In this document: positions 34,851 to 45,950 of the stretch, piece after piece
How positions within the stretch are numbered: position 1 is the first letter of the stretch
How the letters are laid out: the number at the start of each line of letters is the position of its first letter
DNA from: Leptidea sinapis
Taxonomy: Eukaryota > Arthropoda > Insecta > Lepidoptera > Pieridae
Reading direction: 5' to 3'
Length of the DNA: 64,000 nucleotides
Assembly (NCBI RefSeq): GCF_905404315.1
Contig: NC_066286.1
Span: 5,897,501-5,961,500 of the forward strand
Made by a program: the position numbers and the translations under genes
The notes under the pieces: generated by a model
Databases searched by the model: none
The model's input: the letters and a program-made list of their open reading frames with translations, nothing else
What the model was told of the DNA's origin: nothing

Positions 34851-35599
34851 ATTTCTGTCTTCATGATACGAACTTCCTTCGACCAAACCTGATTTATTAA
34901 TTAATAAATTTAACTGTAATGCAATTTTATTAAAATAATAAGGCCCGCGCGCCCTTTTCGATTGAGATGTAGATTTAAATTTTCAGTTAGTGATTTTAGT
35001 ATACTTTTTTCTTCCAGCTGAACCTTAATTAGGTTAGGGCTGTCACATATTAATAAATAATGTAAGAAGTGAAGTAAGAACATTTTAATTTAAACGAATG
35101 AGAGACGTGTCCGTCTTTAGATCAGCCTAGCGGCGGACACGATCTCGGAGATGTCTTAATGCTCACGTTGCATAGATTACGTGTCTCGCAGGTCACACTA
35201 TCTGGCAGTATCGCCATAGATCATATCTGCGATAGCGGCCCAAAACGGTCTGGCGGCCGGCACGTACAATGCCGCTGAAGACGCATCTATGGAAACCTTT
35301 CCAGTATTCATAATCCTAATACTTCTGAAGTCCGGAAGGATTTACTTGACAGTTTGGTATTTTTAAGTGATAATATATAAATTTAATATGTTCTAAAATT
35401 TATGGACTATTCGGGGCTTGTTAATTTTCGTACTTTAATTTAATTTATATTTGTACATATTATACTCAGAAAAAAGGGGTAACACCTTAAAATTAACAAA
35501 CTGTTTAGATTTGCAAGTGCGACATCTCAAGTCAATTTCCTAATATGCCAATACTGGGGTTGAGCGGGTTATGAATAGTAAAGTAGTAAGTAGATCCTG
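34851..35599. other. Non-coding stretch
   Basis: A GC-richer patch at 35110-35290 is not recognised. No gene. Confidence 0.35.
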
Positions 35600-35750
35600 T
35601 AGGTGGAGCCACAACCTGAGAGTTAAACAAGACATACCAAGATTTACGTTCGATGCGTCATTCGGACGGTTTGCTCAGTTGGTAACAGCGCTCGGACGGA
35701 AACCGAGAGGCGCGGGTTCGAGTCCCGCATCATTCATAAATTTAAGTAAA
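35600..35750 (+). repeat. tRNA-derived SINE fragment
   Basis: Begins with GCCACAACCTGAGAGTTAAA, shared in reverse with 21440-21465. 35665-35738 is tRNA-like: A box TTTGCTCAGTTGG, anticodon stem CTCGG/CCGAG with loop ACGGAAA, and T arm GCGGGTTCGAGTCCCGC. The expected acceptor partner of ATCATTC is absent on the 5' side, so it is not a functional tRNA gene. Confidence 0.6.
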
Positions 35751-36699
35751 AAAGATGTAGATTTACTAGCTATAACCCACAAACAGTTACCGTTATTCAG
35801 ATTTCGAAATGAAATGGAATGAAATTTATTTATTTGCGTGAATCGTAGTTACATAGCTGTTATTACAATTTAAGTTGAAATACTTCATTGTCAATATTTG
35901 TACGCCAATTTGTAGTCTGATTGCATGTCGAACGATCATGATTTGGGTTTTACCCAAAAAAATTGCGAGTGAAATGTTCAAGACTTCATAATTTAAACGC
36001 TTCCTCTACAACGGTACCTAGAAAGCTTCGAAGAGCGGCACGAAACATTGACGATCAAGCCAATTGTGATCACCTTGATTGTTTAACGTTGCGTGGGTTC
36101 TCTCTGCATCTTCCACCGCATATATCACAGAAAGAGAACAGACATATTCGGGTCATCACGTCAAAAAGCCAAATTACCCTCGCATCATATTGACGTCTGG
36201 CATTCCACAACCACGCATAAGAATAAACCAATTACGTCATATGTATAAGGAGCTTCCTCAATTATTTGTAGATATAATATCCAAATCAAATTTTTATCGT
36301 TGAATATAAAAATACCCTCTCAAACGAAAAACAACATTATCACATCGGTTCATAAAAGGTGGAGATATGAGTCAGAGCAACGAACACACAAAAGAAGCGT
36401 CGAATTGCAAACCTCCTTCTTAAAGTCGATTAAAAACAGCGTTTTCTCTACCAACTTAAATTCAATTGCTTTAAGGCTCTCACAGCAGACTAGGGATCTG
36501 AATACTGGAAGGGTTTTCACAAACGCGGCGTAGACCAGCCGTGGCCAATCGCCGCTCGTTATACATTATTCACGGTCAAATTAAATGGAACCCGCGAGGC
36601 TTATCAGCAACAGCGATGTTGGTAGAAATCTCATTACCTACGTCATAGAAGATATTATTGAATAACAAATATATAATTATTGTTTTCAAAACATTGTAT
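35751..36699. other. Non-coding stretch
   Basis: Several overlapping short ORFs (35963-36533) have no recognised domain. A GAAATGAAATGGAATGAAAT tail-like run at 35802-35821 suggests a retrotransposon end. No supportable gene. Confidence 0.35.
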
Positions 36700-37010
36700 G
36701 GGTCATGTTCTTGGCATCCCCAGTTTCAATGTCCCTTATTTTTTGCTTCTGGCATTCAATGACATCACCGTCATCCATTTCTATTTGCAAAACCAGAGAA
36801 ATCAAAGAATCACCTTTTGAAAAGGTGTACGCAAACACCTCACATGGAACCTCATTTCATAGTTTGGTTGTACATGGGAGGAAATTCTTTGAAAACCGCA
36901 CTGTGGAGGAACGGCAGACATTCAGATGGCGCGCATGATATCCAAGTTTGTTGCGTGTCGTGTGAAGGTGGAATAAACAGCTCCTCGGAACACTCCCCGT
37001 GATAAATGCA
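36700..37010 (-). pseudogene. Non-LTR reverse transcriptase C-terminus
   Basis: Minus-strand frame: TTRNKLGYHARHLNVCRSS, TVRFSKNFLPCTTKL, then WNEVPCEVFAYTF. This matches the HHLD, STVRFS, FLPRTTKLWNELP pattern of insect jockey/R1-like RT tails (compare 42262-42560). Upstream residues continue to about 37105 with less similarity. Plus-strand ORFs here are shadows. Confidence 0.65.
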
Positions 37011-37324
37011 TTAGAAGACACACAATAAAGCAAGTAGGACTCCGACATTTCGAGCAGTTCTACGTTGCACGTGGTCAAATGGTTCGAGCTGATACTGAGG
37101 TGCATCAGACCAGTGGATCTGCGTTTTCAATTCTGAATATGTGAAAGTTCGATGTACGTTTCATTTTCTAACAATTCGATGACCAGACATCAATAATTAC
37201 TAACATTACTCTGTAAAAACGTCAATCACCAGTTATTGCTCTAATTTTCCATTGAAGGCTGCCCCGCCTTTTTTGACAGAAGAGAGTCGGCGTTTGAGAT
37301 GAATATACCTTTTTCTTTCTCCCA

Positions 37325-37628
37325 GTCGGAGGCTTCTTTGCACAGGATGCCGGTTAGATTATGGGTACCAGAACAGCGTCTATTTCTGCCGTGAAGCGGT
37401 AATGTGTTAGCATTAGTGTGTTTCGGTCTGAAGTGGTAGTGAATTTACTGGGCAAATGAGACTCAACATCTTATGTTTTAAAGTTACGAGCGCAATTGAA
37501 GTGCCGTTTAGGATATTTGGGTTTTTCAAGAATCCTGAGCTGCAGCAGCATTGTTATAGATAGGGCGTATCAATCACTATCAGCCGAACGTCATGCTCGT
37601 CTCATCCCTTAATATCATACAAAAAATC
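37325..37628 (-). repeat. Family 1 repeat, full
   Basis: Reverse complement of family 1, from GTCGGAGGCTTCTTTGCAC to CGTCATGCTCGTCTCATCCC. Confidence 0.8.
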
Positions 37629-38121
37629 ATGCCGGTGCTCCCGGGTCTCGCCAACATTATATCCATATCATAACCAACACTACGCAGCATATACTGGTTC
37701 GCTACTCCGCACGTGCGTCTCCTACCAGCTCAACACCAACGAACGACGGCGAAAATGTTAACTAACGAAAGAAAAAGAGATATGTGTATACGGTCAATTG
37801 AAGGCGAGTGAGAGAGACATAACTCACACAACAGTTCAGAGTATAGGTAGGACAAAGACACCACAAGACTGTCCACTGTTATGGTTCACGGACATCTTAA
37901 CAAAAATATTGTACGAAAAGTCAAATTATACACTGTTTTATTATTGCAATGCAACAGATTTAATATTTACGATCGAATATAACATTAAAATTATATCGGA
38001 AGTCCGCGCCCGGGGTCGTCACAAGAACTCTTGGGTCGCGTGTCGGGACGTGGGTTTCGATGATCGGACACGACACGGTGAAGAAGGCTGCGAAGTTCTG
38101 GCAGCTCGCCGGCGCCCGAGA
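37629..38121. other. Sequence upstream of the candidate promoter
   Basis: No gene supported. GC content rises from about 38000. ORFs 37798-38214 and 38060-38317 overlap the candidate promoter and transcript start and have no recognised domain, so I treat them as chance frames in GC-rich DNA. Confidence 0.35.
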
Positions 38122-38158
38122 TATAAAACTGGTGGAGCTGAGACGCGGTCGCTTCAGT
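38122..38158 (+). promoter_or_regulatory. Candidate core promoter: TATA box and TCAGT initiator
   Basis: TATAAAA at 38122-38128 lies 34 bases before the A of TCAGT at 38154-38158, the arthropod initiator consensus. The spacing is a few bases longer than the usual optimum. It sits in a CpG-rich block. No convincing downstream promoter element was seen. Confidence 0.4.
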
Positions 38159-38367
38159 GCGCCTCACATCCGCGCGAGGTCAAGAGCGTCTGTCGTGCTA
38201 GCGATACACGCTGACACACAGTCTCCACGGTCCGCGAACTACGCTCGCGTTCGTTTCCGCGCACATTTCGCGTCACACGACGCTGAGCACGCGAAACGCT
38301 CCCCCGTTGGATCGTAGCAGCCGCCCTGGTCCGCCACGTTGGGGGGCTCAACAGACACCGTCTCCGA
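38156..38367 (+). other. Candidate 5' untranslated first exon
   Basis: A GC-rich stretch of 212 bases from the initiator to CGTCTCCGA, followed by the strong donor GTGAGTA at 38368. If real it would be the non-coding first exon of a plus-strand gene. The nearest supported plus-strand exon is 47750-47828, whose in-frame ATG at 47782-47784 could be the start codon. The connection is inference. Confidence 0.35.
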
Positions 38368-39271
38368 GTGAGTACCACACACACACACTCAGAGTACTCC
38401 CTTGCTTGTGATTGATTCAACATTCTGTTCACGGCTGTTATGTTGTTTAATCTTGATCAGAATAATTGTGATTTAAAAACAGTCTTTGTCGGACGGTCGC
38501 GAGAGTTGATCATAATAACCCGATCATTGAACGAAGGATAAACAAATTGAATCATATACTGCGGCAAGTTAATAGAAAAACAAATCTTATGCATTGGTTA
38601 TGGTGTGGAAGATAATCAAGAGAAATTCAAAATGGTTCAGACCACACTAATGCTACAAAACTCCCTGAGATATATAGAAATAGAACACTGTAGCTGAATT
38701 GCAATAAACTAACATCGAGAGGAAAATTTCAAACAAACCTCAGAACGTTGTATTTCGTATCTCTGATATTATAGAACAAACATGATAACGGCTGGTATAT
38801 TTACATGAACAAATAACAAATAAATTACTCTGAACTATTTTTCGTACTCTATTATAGAACAATCACATCTTCAGTGTTCACAATAAGTGCTTCAAGAAAA
38901 CAAATATTGTGTATGGCTTTACAAAAAGGTTGGCCAAATGGTCAAGAGTAACATACCCAGAATAAAGAACATAGAAAATGTGAATGTTGACAGTGTTCCG
39001 CGGCTCTTCGCGACAGATATACAATGTGTATTACGTCTGCGGTGTGATATTAACTACGAATATGTTATGACACGAGTATGTTTGTTTAGAGAAGCGGGCG
39101 ACAAGCCAGACCCGGGGAACAGCATCCGAGAGTAGAGTAGAGACTATTAAAAGCTGGATATTAACAGTGTCTGTTATTCCTGTTATGATTTAACAGGATT
39201 TTGTGCGATATTTTGACGTTTTTTATTGTTATCCTATCGAAATAAGGTAAAAAAAAGGAAAGCTGGATTAT
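38368..39271. other. Non-coding stretch
   Basis: Short CA-rich run at about 38376-38392, then AT-rich DNA. Nothing recognised. Confidence 0.4.
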
Positions 39272-39566
39272 AGGTTTTTTTTATGACAATAATGGGATGA
39301 GGCGAGAAGGACGTTCAGCTGATGGTAATTGATTAGCTCTGCCCATTACAATACAGTGCCGCTTAGGATTCATGAAAAACCCAATAATTCTGAGCGGCAA
39401 TACAGTTGCGCTCGTCACCGTAAGAAATAAGATGTTAAGTCTCATTTACCCAGTATATCTACCGCGCCCTTCAGACCGAAACACAATAATGCTTACACAT
39501 TACTGCTTCACTGCAGAAAAAGGCACCGTTGTGGTACCCATAATCTACCCGGTATCCTGTGCATAA
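39272..39566 (+). repeat. Family 1 repeat, nearly full
   Basis: From the T-rich start and AGAAGGACGTTCAGCTGATG to ATCCTGTGCA, with a short deletion in the middle. It lacks the last CCTCCCACTGG. Confidence 0.75.
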
Positions 39567-40482
39567 GTACACAAAGTCGCCTTTTACGACACCCCTGTGC
39601 CTGAGACTTCTCTATTATTTTTAGGCCCCGGGGAAGCACTGGGCAAAACCATGTTCAAGAGCCAATGTGTTTGCATTTAAAGCAACATAGAAACATAAAT
39701 ATAACTGGAAATTACACAGTTTAATAAAACGTATTTGAAATTATCGCCTTGCACTACTATGCACAATAATTTATCAGTATATTACTGTACTCATATGGTG
39801 AAACAAAGACGTTGTAGTATCATAATGTTGGCTTCCCCGAGATATTCGACTGATACAATAATATGTAATAGCGCTGATATTGTACAGTTATTAATTATAA
39901 CTTATCGCCGGACATTACTTTCACACATAATTAATACATCATATATATTAATTTATTACGTTTTACTCTTAGATCATTTATACGTCTAGATAGACAGTGA
40001 CAGCTGTAAAAACACCAGAAAAAATTAGGTTGACAGTTAACCTCTATTTTCAGCACGCACACTAACACAAAGTGACATACAAATCGCGAGTGTAAGACGT
40101 GGCTTGTCACGAACACTAAAGTATCAAACCTGGCCTGTTTTCATCGACTGTCTAGCAGCAAGAGGCTCTATCGAGACTTATCTCTTTGCTGATAATTATC
40201 TTAGGGTTTACTGTAGATCAGACAAGGTATATACACAATTATTATAAGGTGATTTAATTAAGGAGAGAATGTTACAATTAAAGTTTGTTAACGTATTAAT
40301 CAGTTCGAGCGTTGGTCGAGGGCAGGCCATTCCCTTTGTGTCCAACGTTTGTTCGACGAGAACATATTTTGATGTGGGTGGAGACCCTTTTCAATTGTTG
40401 ATTATCATTTGTGCCACAATAATATAGAGCGAGAGACCAATATAATAATGCGTCTAAAACACTCGGTTCGGGATAAATTCAA
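39567..40482. other. Non-coding stretch
   Basis: Nothing recognised. Confidence 0.4.
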
Positions 40483-40570
40483 GTTCCATTTATTTAAGGT
40501 CCAGCAACGCAATATACATGTCCACTCATAAAGTTATAACACAAATTCCAAAAAATGTTTGTGTTCCTGC
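40483..40570 (-). repeat. Retrotransposon 3' end, family D
   Basis: Plus strand TTCCATTTATTTAAGGTCCA, then AATTCCAAAAAATG and CTGCAATTACAGGTGA. Shared with 45828-45950. Probably the reversed tail of a non-LTR element. Confidence 0.5.
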
Positions 40571-40807
40571 AATTACAGGTGAACACATCCTGAACACGCA
40601 AGTTCCGTAAAATCTTCTCGTCCCAAATACCACAGTGTCTGAAGACGAAGATTTTCAACCAGTGTGTGTTGCACGTGTAGACACAACTATGGGCCTTATG
40701 AGGAAGCTCATTGTCGCTCAGAGGACAGTGGAGAGGGCTATGATTGTTTCCCTGCGAGATCGAATCAGGAATGAGGATCCGTAGGAGAACCAAAATCACA
40801 AAGCCCA

Positions 40808-41035
40808 AATGATTGCGAAACTGAAGTGGCAGTGGGCAGGGCACATAGTTCGACAGATAGATAGCCGTTGGAGCAGTAAAGTGCTCGAATGGCAACCACG
40901 TACCGGAAGACGCAGTGTTGGTAGGCCCCACAAGATGGACCGACGATCTAGTCAAGATCGCCGGAATACGTTGGATGAGGGCAGCGCAGGACCGATCGTC
41001 GTGGAAATCTTTAGGGGCGTTTGAATTCATTCAGT
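40808..41035 (+). pseudogene. Endonuclease/reverse transcriptase C-terminus (RTE type)
   Basis: The frame encodes MIAKLKWQWAGHIVRQ, SKVLEWQPRTGRRSVGRP and then shifts. Another frame would continue the usual W-D-L block and the DRSSWKSLG-like end. This is the characteristic basic C-terminus of a lepidopteran RTE-like ORF. The long minus-strand ORF at 40494-41030 is its antisense shadow. Confidence 0.75.
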
Positions 41036-41229
41036 TCAAGAAGAAAGAATAAACTGTATAATAGGTTAGATAAGGTTAAGGGCGCCTTCATAGGTCTTAA
41101 AATACCAAGCAGTATACAAGGACTCACTGAGCACATATTTAAGAAATATATAAAACCTTCCTTGACAAAGAAGACTTACTATATGCTTATAGTAATAATA
41201 GTATACTATAGCAGATTATATAGGATAAC

Positions 41230-41500
41230 TAGCTGACCCGGCAAACGTTGTTTTGCCATATAAAGTATAATTCACGCGATAGTTTTATAAGTAATAAAAT
41301 ATTGCCTATATTATAGCCTGTACATCATTTTGTTCTATTGTCAATAGTTTTTGCAGCGCACGCAAAAATAGGTTTTCGATTTTACACCTTGTGTTACAAA
41401 ATAACAATTTTATTACGGATCCCTAATTTTGAATCTGTCTATCACAGTCTGACATAAGAAAAATCTTTGCTTTGTTTGGTCGTTATGATAATATGCCCAC
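41230..41500 (-). mobile_element. Helitron 3' end, minus strand
   Basis: CTAGCTGACCCGGCAAACG at 41230 is the reversed CTAG terminus with the CCGGGTCAG segment. The inner sequence (TTGTTTTGCCATATAAAG, TAATTCACGCGATAG) belongs to a different Helitron subfamily from 18303-18624. The 5' end is not identified; the right limit is approximate. Confidence 0.5.
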
Positions 41501-41532
41501 TTGTACACCTTATCTATTATTCCATAGTATAT

Positions 41533-41905
41533 ATGTAATAAAATTCAAATATATTTATTCAAAATAGAATTTAAAATTACTTATTGAACGTCAAACACTC
41601 ATTTGAAACAGTAAGAAGAGAAGAACGGGCGCAAGAAACTCAGCGGGCTTTTATTGCCATAAAAATATCGTTACATAATGTAATATCGTACAATAAAATT
41701 TATTATTTAATGGAATCGGGTCGCTCCATTTCCAATCTGTATCATTAGGAAAGTAATTTATGTAATTGTAACCTATGCCACACAAACGTTTCTTAATAAT
41801 TCTTTTGAATTCCGTAATACATTTGTTTTAAACATTTTCTGCGATCTTGTTGTAAAGCAAATTTCACGTCCAAAAGACTTACTAACGAGAGTTAGTGAGA
41901 GATCA
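41533..41905 (-). repeat. CR1/jockey-type 3' end, family A
   Basis: Plus strand ATTCAAATATATTTATTC, GAGAAGAACGGGCGCAAGAA, CACACAAACGTTTCTTAATA, then ACATTTTCTGCGATCTTGTT. Reverse complement of 29150-29500. Confidence 0.7.
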
Positions 41906-42261
41906 CATAATCTATAAAAATACTTATCTCTCATAATATAAGGAATACATTTTCGGAAATCTGCACATAGAAATTATTTGAATTATTAACACGGAACAGA
42001 GCAATACATATAAGAACACGGAAAGGGAGTCTTAGTACACTCAAATCTACGGCTGCTGTGGAAACAGTATTAATGTCCTTGCGCACACCGGAAGTTGTAC
42101 ACGCCTTAAATCAAAGGGGAAATGAATAGGAATTAGATTATTCAGAGATTTATATATAATCTATCTGATTTGAAGCACTTATATAAACTGTGTACTACGA
42201 TGTTCATCGCATCGATACTAAAATTGTGACTGCACAACACTATCTAATAATATTTACAATA
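41906..42261. other. Non-coding stretch
   Basis: Nothing recognised. Confidence 0.35.
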
Positions 42262-42560
42262 ATAGTCTTCTACCGCATTTATTACGGGGAGTGTTCCGAA
42301 GAGCTGTTTCACCTGAATCCCGCCGCCAAATTATACCTTCGCACGCCACGCCACAATTTTGGATATAATCCCCACCATCTGGATATGTGGATCCTTGAAA
42401 GCCGCACTGTGGAGGACGTACTACAAAGCTGTGGAATGAGCTCCCTTGTCCGGTGTTTTCGGGACGATACGACATGAGTACCTTAAAAAAAAACGCGTGC
42501 ACATTCCTTAAAGGCAACGCTCCTGTGATTCCTGTGGTGTTGCATGAGAATGTGGACGTT
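42262..42560 (+). pseudogene. Non-LTR reverse transcriptase C-terminus
   Basis: The frame reads FYRIYYGECSEELFHL, PAAKLYLRTPRHNFGYNPHH, LDMW and ESRTV, then, after a frameshift, the LWNELPCPVFSGRYDM region and a basic end followed by CTTAAAGGCAACGCTCC. Same family as 36700-37010. Truncated at the 5' side, with several indels. Confidence 0.7.
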
Positions 42561-42789
42561 CGTTTGTCCTCCTTATCCGTAAAAAAATAATGTTAACCTG
42601 TCGAAATCTCTTTTCTTATTAACTTTCAACCTAATGTCCTTATTTTATGATTTTGGGTAATTATAGTCGTATAAGAATATTGGGTGGACATACGTTTATT
42701 TCATTATTAACACGCCCACAAAAATCGTCACCTTTTTACTCTTAATAGTGATTTTCATTATTATAACACTAGAAATAAGGGATTGCTTG

Positions 42790-43205
42790 TAACTAATTCT
42801 AGTAGGCTTCATAAGATACATAATACATTTAAGGGTACACTTTTGTAATAAAGTCCCAGCCACTGTTCAAGAATTATCTATAAATAAATTTAAATGTTTT
42901 ATAAAAAAATGGCTCCGTCGTAAATCCTATTACACCACAGCTGAATATCTAAATGATGGGACAGCCTGGGACTAGATTGTGATTATTTTATAGCGATAGA
43001 AATGTCTGTACAATATTGTATATTTTTATTGAAAAGAGCGCAAAAAAAGAATGCTGGGAGAGTTTCTTGCGCCGCTTCTTCTCTCTCAGAGCGCCATTTG
43101 TTTCCGAAGCGGTAGTAGTATCTAGTATATTAGAAATTACATCAAAAAGCATTCTAAAGGAATCAATGTTCAGAAAATAAATGCCTTTTATGCCTTTTTA
43201 TACAT
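42790..43205 (+). pseudogene. Family B retrotransposon: RT C-terminus plus 3' UTR
   Basis: The frame ending at 42975 gives VHFCNKVPATVQELSINKFK, then FIKKWLRRKSYYTTAEYLND, then GTAWD and a stop. This is the CR1-like C-terminal tail, analogous to family A at 29105-29296. The 3' UTR follows (AGAATGCTGGGAGAGTTTCT, CCGAAGCGGTAGTAGTATC) to ATGCCTTTTATGCC at 43205. The best copy of family B in the window. Confidence 0.75.
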
Positions 43206-43559
43206 AGACAGTTCGAACGATTAAGCGGAAAAACAATATCAACCAATTAGTGTTTGTCTCGACTGCTCTGTCTTGAAATTGTCATTATAATGTAAACACG
43301 AATTCTGCGGCATATAAATATAAAAAAAATACATAAAATCACTATTTGCACTATGAAAGTAAGCAGGAATTATAAACGACGATTGAAAACAACTTAAAAA
43401 AAATACGTATTATCTGTAAGTAAAATATACATAGCAATTATTAACCTTGTACTAAATAAACAATTAATTTAATCGAGTGTAATTTTCTGCTCAGATACTA
43501 CGTACGTCATTTGGATACAACGTTTATGGTGTGCCTAATCTTTGCATTTTAAATTTCCC
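43206..43559. other. Non-coding stretch
   Basis: AT-rich; nothing recognised. Confidence 0.4.
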
Positions 43560-43797
43560 ATGTTAGTCCTTCGCCGCGTGTCTGTTCGTGATAAACTCAA
43601 AAACTACTCCACCGATTTTCATGTTGTCGCCCAAAATTAGGCATATAGGCCTGTGTTAAGTGTTAGCAGACAACGATATATTTAATACAATATACTTACT
43701 TAAACATACATAAATACATATAAACATCCAGGACTCGGAAACAAACATCCATATTCACTATATAAATGCTTGCACCTACCGGGATTCGAACCCGGTA
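43560..43797 (-). repeat. Helitron scrap joined to a truncated SINE
   Basis: 43560-43625 (TTCGCCGCGTGTCTGTTCGT, CCACCGATTTTCATG) resembles an internal Helitron segment. 43626-43797 is the minus-strand SINE also found at 48475-48745, from TGTCGCCCAAAATTAGGC to the B-box TACCGGGATTCGAACCCGG. It is cut off before the A box. Confidence 0.6.
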
Positions 43798-44884
43798 TAA
43801 TGTATGGTGGAAATAAGAATTATACATACTATTGTAAAGTCCGCGATGGCATATGTCTATCTCTTAAGAATACTATATCCATTACAATACCTACCTAAAA
43901 AAATTATAAAGCTATAATGTAAAAGCTATTTACGCAAATACGATATTAATCCTTATTATTTTATCAATACTGTTTATAAAATCATTCAGAAATACGGTTT
44001 TGTTTCAATTTTAACTCATTACACATACACAGGCTTAAGACTACAATATTTCGGAATACCTACTGTTTCTGTTGCGTCTGTCGGGTCAAATAAATGTTAA
44101 ATCTTTTTTAAAAGTAGGTACATATGAATTTCCAGCCAAGTAAGCACTGGATATAGTGAAACAATATTATACTATACCTTATTTAATTTACCTATTATGT
44201 GAGTTTGTTTGTTAAGATTTCACTCCCGAATTAATAGAATCATGAAATTTCACAGACACGTGTGGAACAAGAAAGTAAATTTGGTAAATTTTATTTAAAT
44301 ATTTAAAGAGATACCGAGGATGCGCTATACTAATTCATTATTTTAACTAGGTTAGGTAATGGGTACGTACAGAAAAATCTATAAATTTTAAGATTTTTAT
44401 CGCTAAGTAGTAATAGGTACCTCCACTGAACAAACGTATTCATTGGGTGTTCTTCTTGAAATGTATTCAAATATATATTATAAGAAATTGATAACTTGAA
44501 ATGGAATAGGTAGATCTTTGATAAACTTAAAACCTTTTGTATCTTACCGTTTAGCCGTTTAAGTTTATCTGTCTTTACGAAAATGATGCAACAATTTGGT
44601 TTAAGTGTTTTTATTTTGAAAAACACACAAGCCCCGTTGTTGTTGATCGTTGAGAGGGTATCTAAGGTGTTCTGTGTCTCATAACAATTTTTGCCATAAA
44701 AATGATATCGCCGCCAACTCGCGACTTGTGACCCCGGTGTGCGCCGTCAGTGACACGTGACACGGTGACAAGTGCAGATTCTATCAGTCACAGTAAATGG
44801 GACATACTTTTATATATTGGAGTTTAAATTAACATTAATAATAAGGCTTATATTATTTGGCGTTGAATACAGATATGGGTTCTC
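43798..44884. other. Non-coding stretch
   Basis: AT-rich. Minus ORF 44330-44626 (98 codons) is lysine-rich and unrecognised. Confidence 0.35.
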
Positions 44885-45060
44885 TCTGCAACTGCTTATA
44901 TGACGGGGAGTTCTCAGAAGAGTAGTTAGGGTTGATACCAGCAGTCGAATTCCACAACCTTACAAAGCCTTGTATTTGCGAATGTTCATGGGCGGTTTCC
45001 TCACCATTTCCTATCACGTGATTCTCTAGTCAATTTGCCCAATCAATCAAGAAGAATAAA
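44885..45060 (+). pseudogene. Weak reverse transcriptase tail remnant
   Basis: One frame reads CLYDGEFSEE, stop, LGLIPAVEFHNL, recalling the YDGECSEELF and IPAAEF blocks seen at 42262-42560. The rest is degenerate. Confidence 0.25.
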
Positions 45061-45827
45061 ATAACAGATTATTCATTATCCTTAATTTATTAACACTATA
45101 ATACTTAATTTTGTCTTAATTGACTTTGAATCGAGCGACACTCAAATATCTAATTTGAGCTAAGATATATTTTTTAATAATTCTCGATAAATATGTAATA
45201 ATCGGGGACCCAGGCCCTACAAGCTTTAACATCTTTTACCACCCAACTCCTGCCAATACATAAACGATATTTTCTGCTCTGTGCCCAGTTAGGAGCAATT
45301 TGTTTACAAAGGACATGACATTCACGTTAGTTAGATACCCGCCATATTTTTAGTTCCATTTAGTGGCAGTTCCCGGCGGAGCTCATCACACAGAACACGA
45401 CTACTACTTCCCCGACCGGCATGTCCGAGCAGTGGCTGCAGTAGTGTGCCTGGTACCGAGTGCTTTCCCATCCTTCATTAAAACTCAATTAACGAGAGCT
45501 AATCACTAATAGCCTCGACGACAAGACAATATCACAAGACAATTAATAATGACATCCAAAATTATTTCATTTTGCTGTGCGTTGTCAGTACATCAGCACA
45601 CGTCCTGTTACCACGACACCGTTACCGCGTTCGACCACTTCAGTTTGTGACGACACTTACAAATTACATTGACAATCCGTTTGGTAAGTTAATAATTTCA
45701 AACTTTAATTCACATGTTTCGGTCTCGAATGTTTATAATATTGTAGTTATACTTATGGATTTTTACGATGCTCGCGAATACAAAACACCCAATTTCGACA
45801 CACTGTCGTTAGTTGTCAATTTATTTG
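45061..45827. other. Non-coding stretch
   Basis: ORF 45572-45901 has no ATG start and runs into the family D repeat, so it is probably spurious. Nothing else. Confidence 0.35.
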
Positions 45828-45950
45828 TTTATTTATTTATTTATTTATTCAAGGTCCACCAACACAGAATACACAAGACAATTCATAAGATTGTAACATA
45901 AATTTCAAAAATCGTGAACCTGTAATTACAGGTGAGCATTTGTATGATAC
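45828..45950 (-). repeat. Retrotransposon 3' end, family D
   Basis: A (TTTA)n run, then TTCAAGGTCCACCAACA, ACATAAATTTCAAAAATCG and CTGTAATTACAGGTGAGC. Homologous to 40483-40570 and better preserved. Confidence 0.55.

Noticed and set aside
35660..35738. Possible tRNA gene
   Set aside because: Anticodon and T arms fold, but the acceptor stem has no 5' partner and the flanks match SINE sequence at 21.4 kb.
37798..38317. Overlapping ORFs of 138 and 85 codons
   Set aside because: They lie across a CpG-rich promoter-like region, have arginine-rich low-information sequence and no domain.
40494..41030. Longest ORF in the window (178 codons, minus)
   Set aside because: It is antisense to the clear RTE-type RT C-terminus at 40808-41035 and has no recognisable domain of its own.
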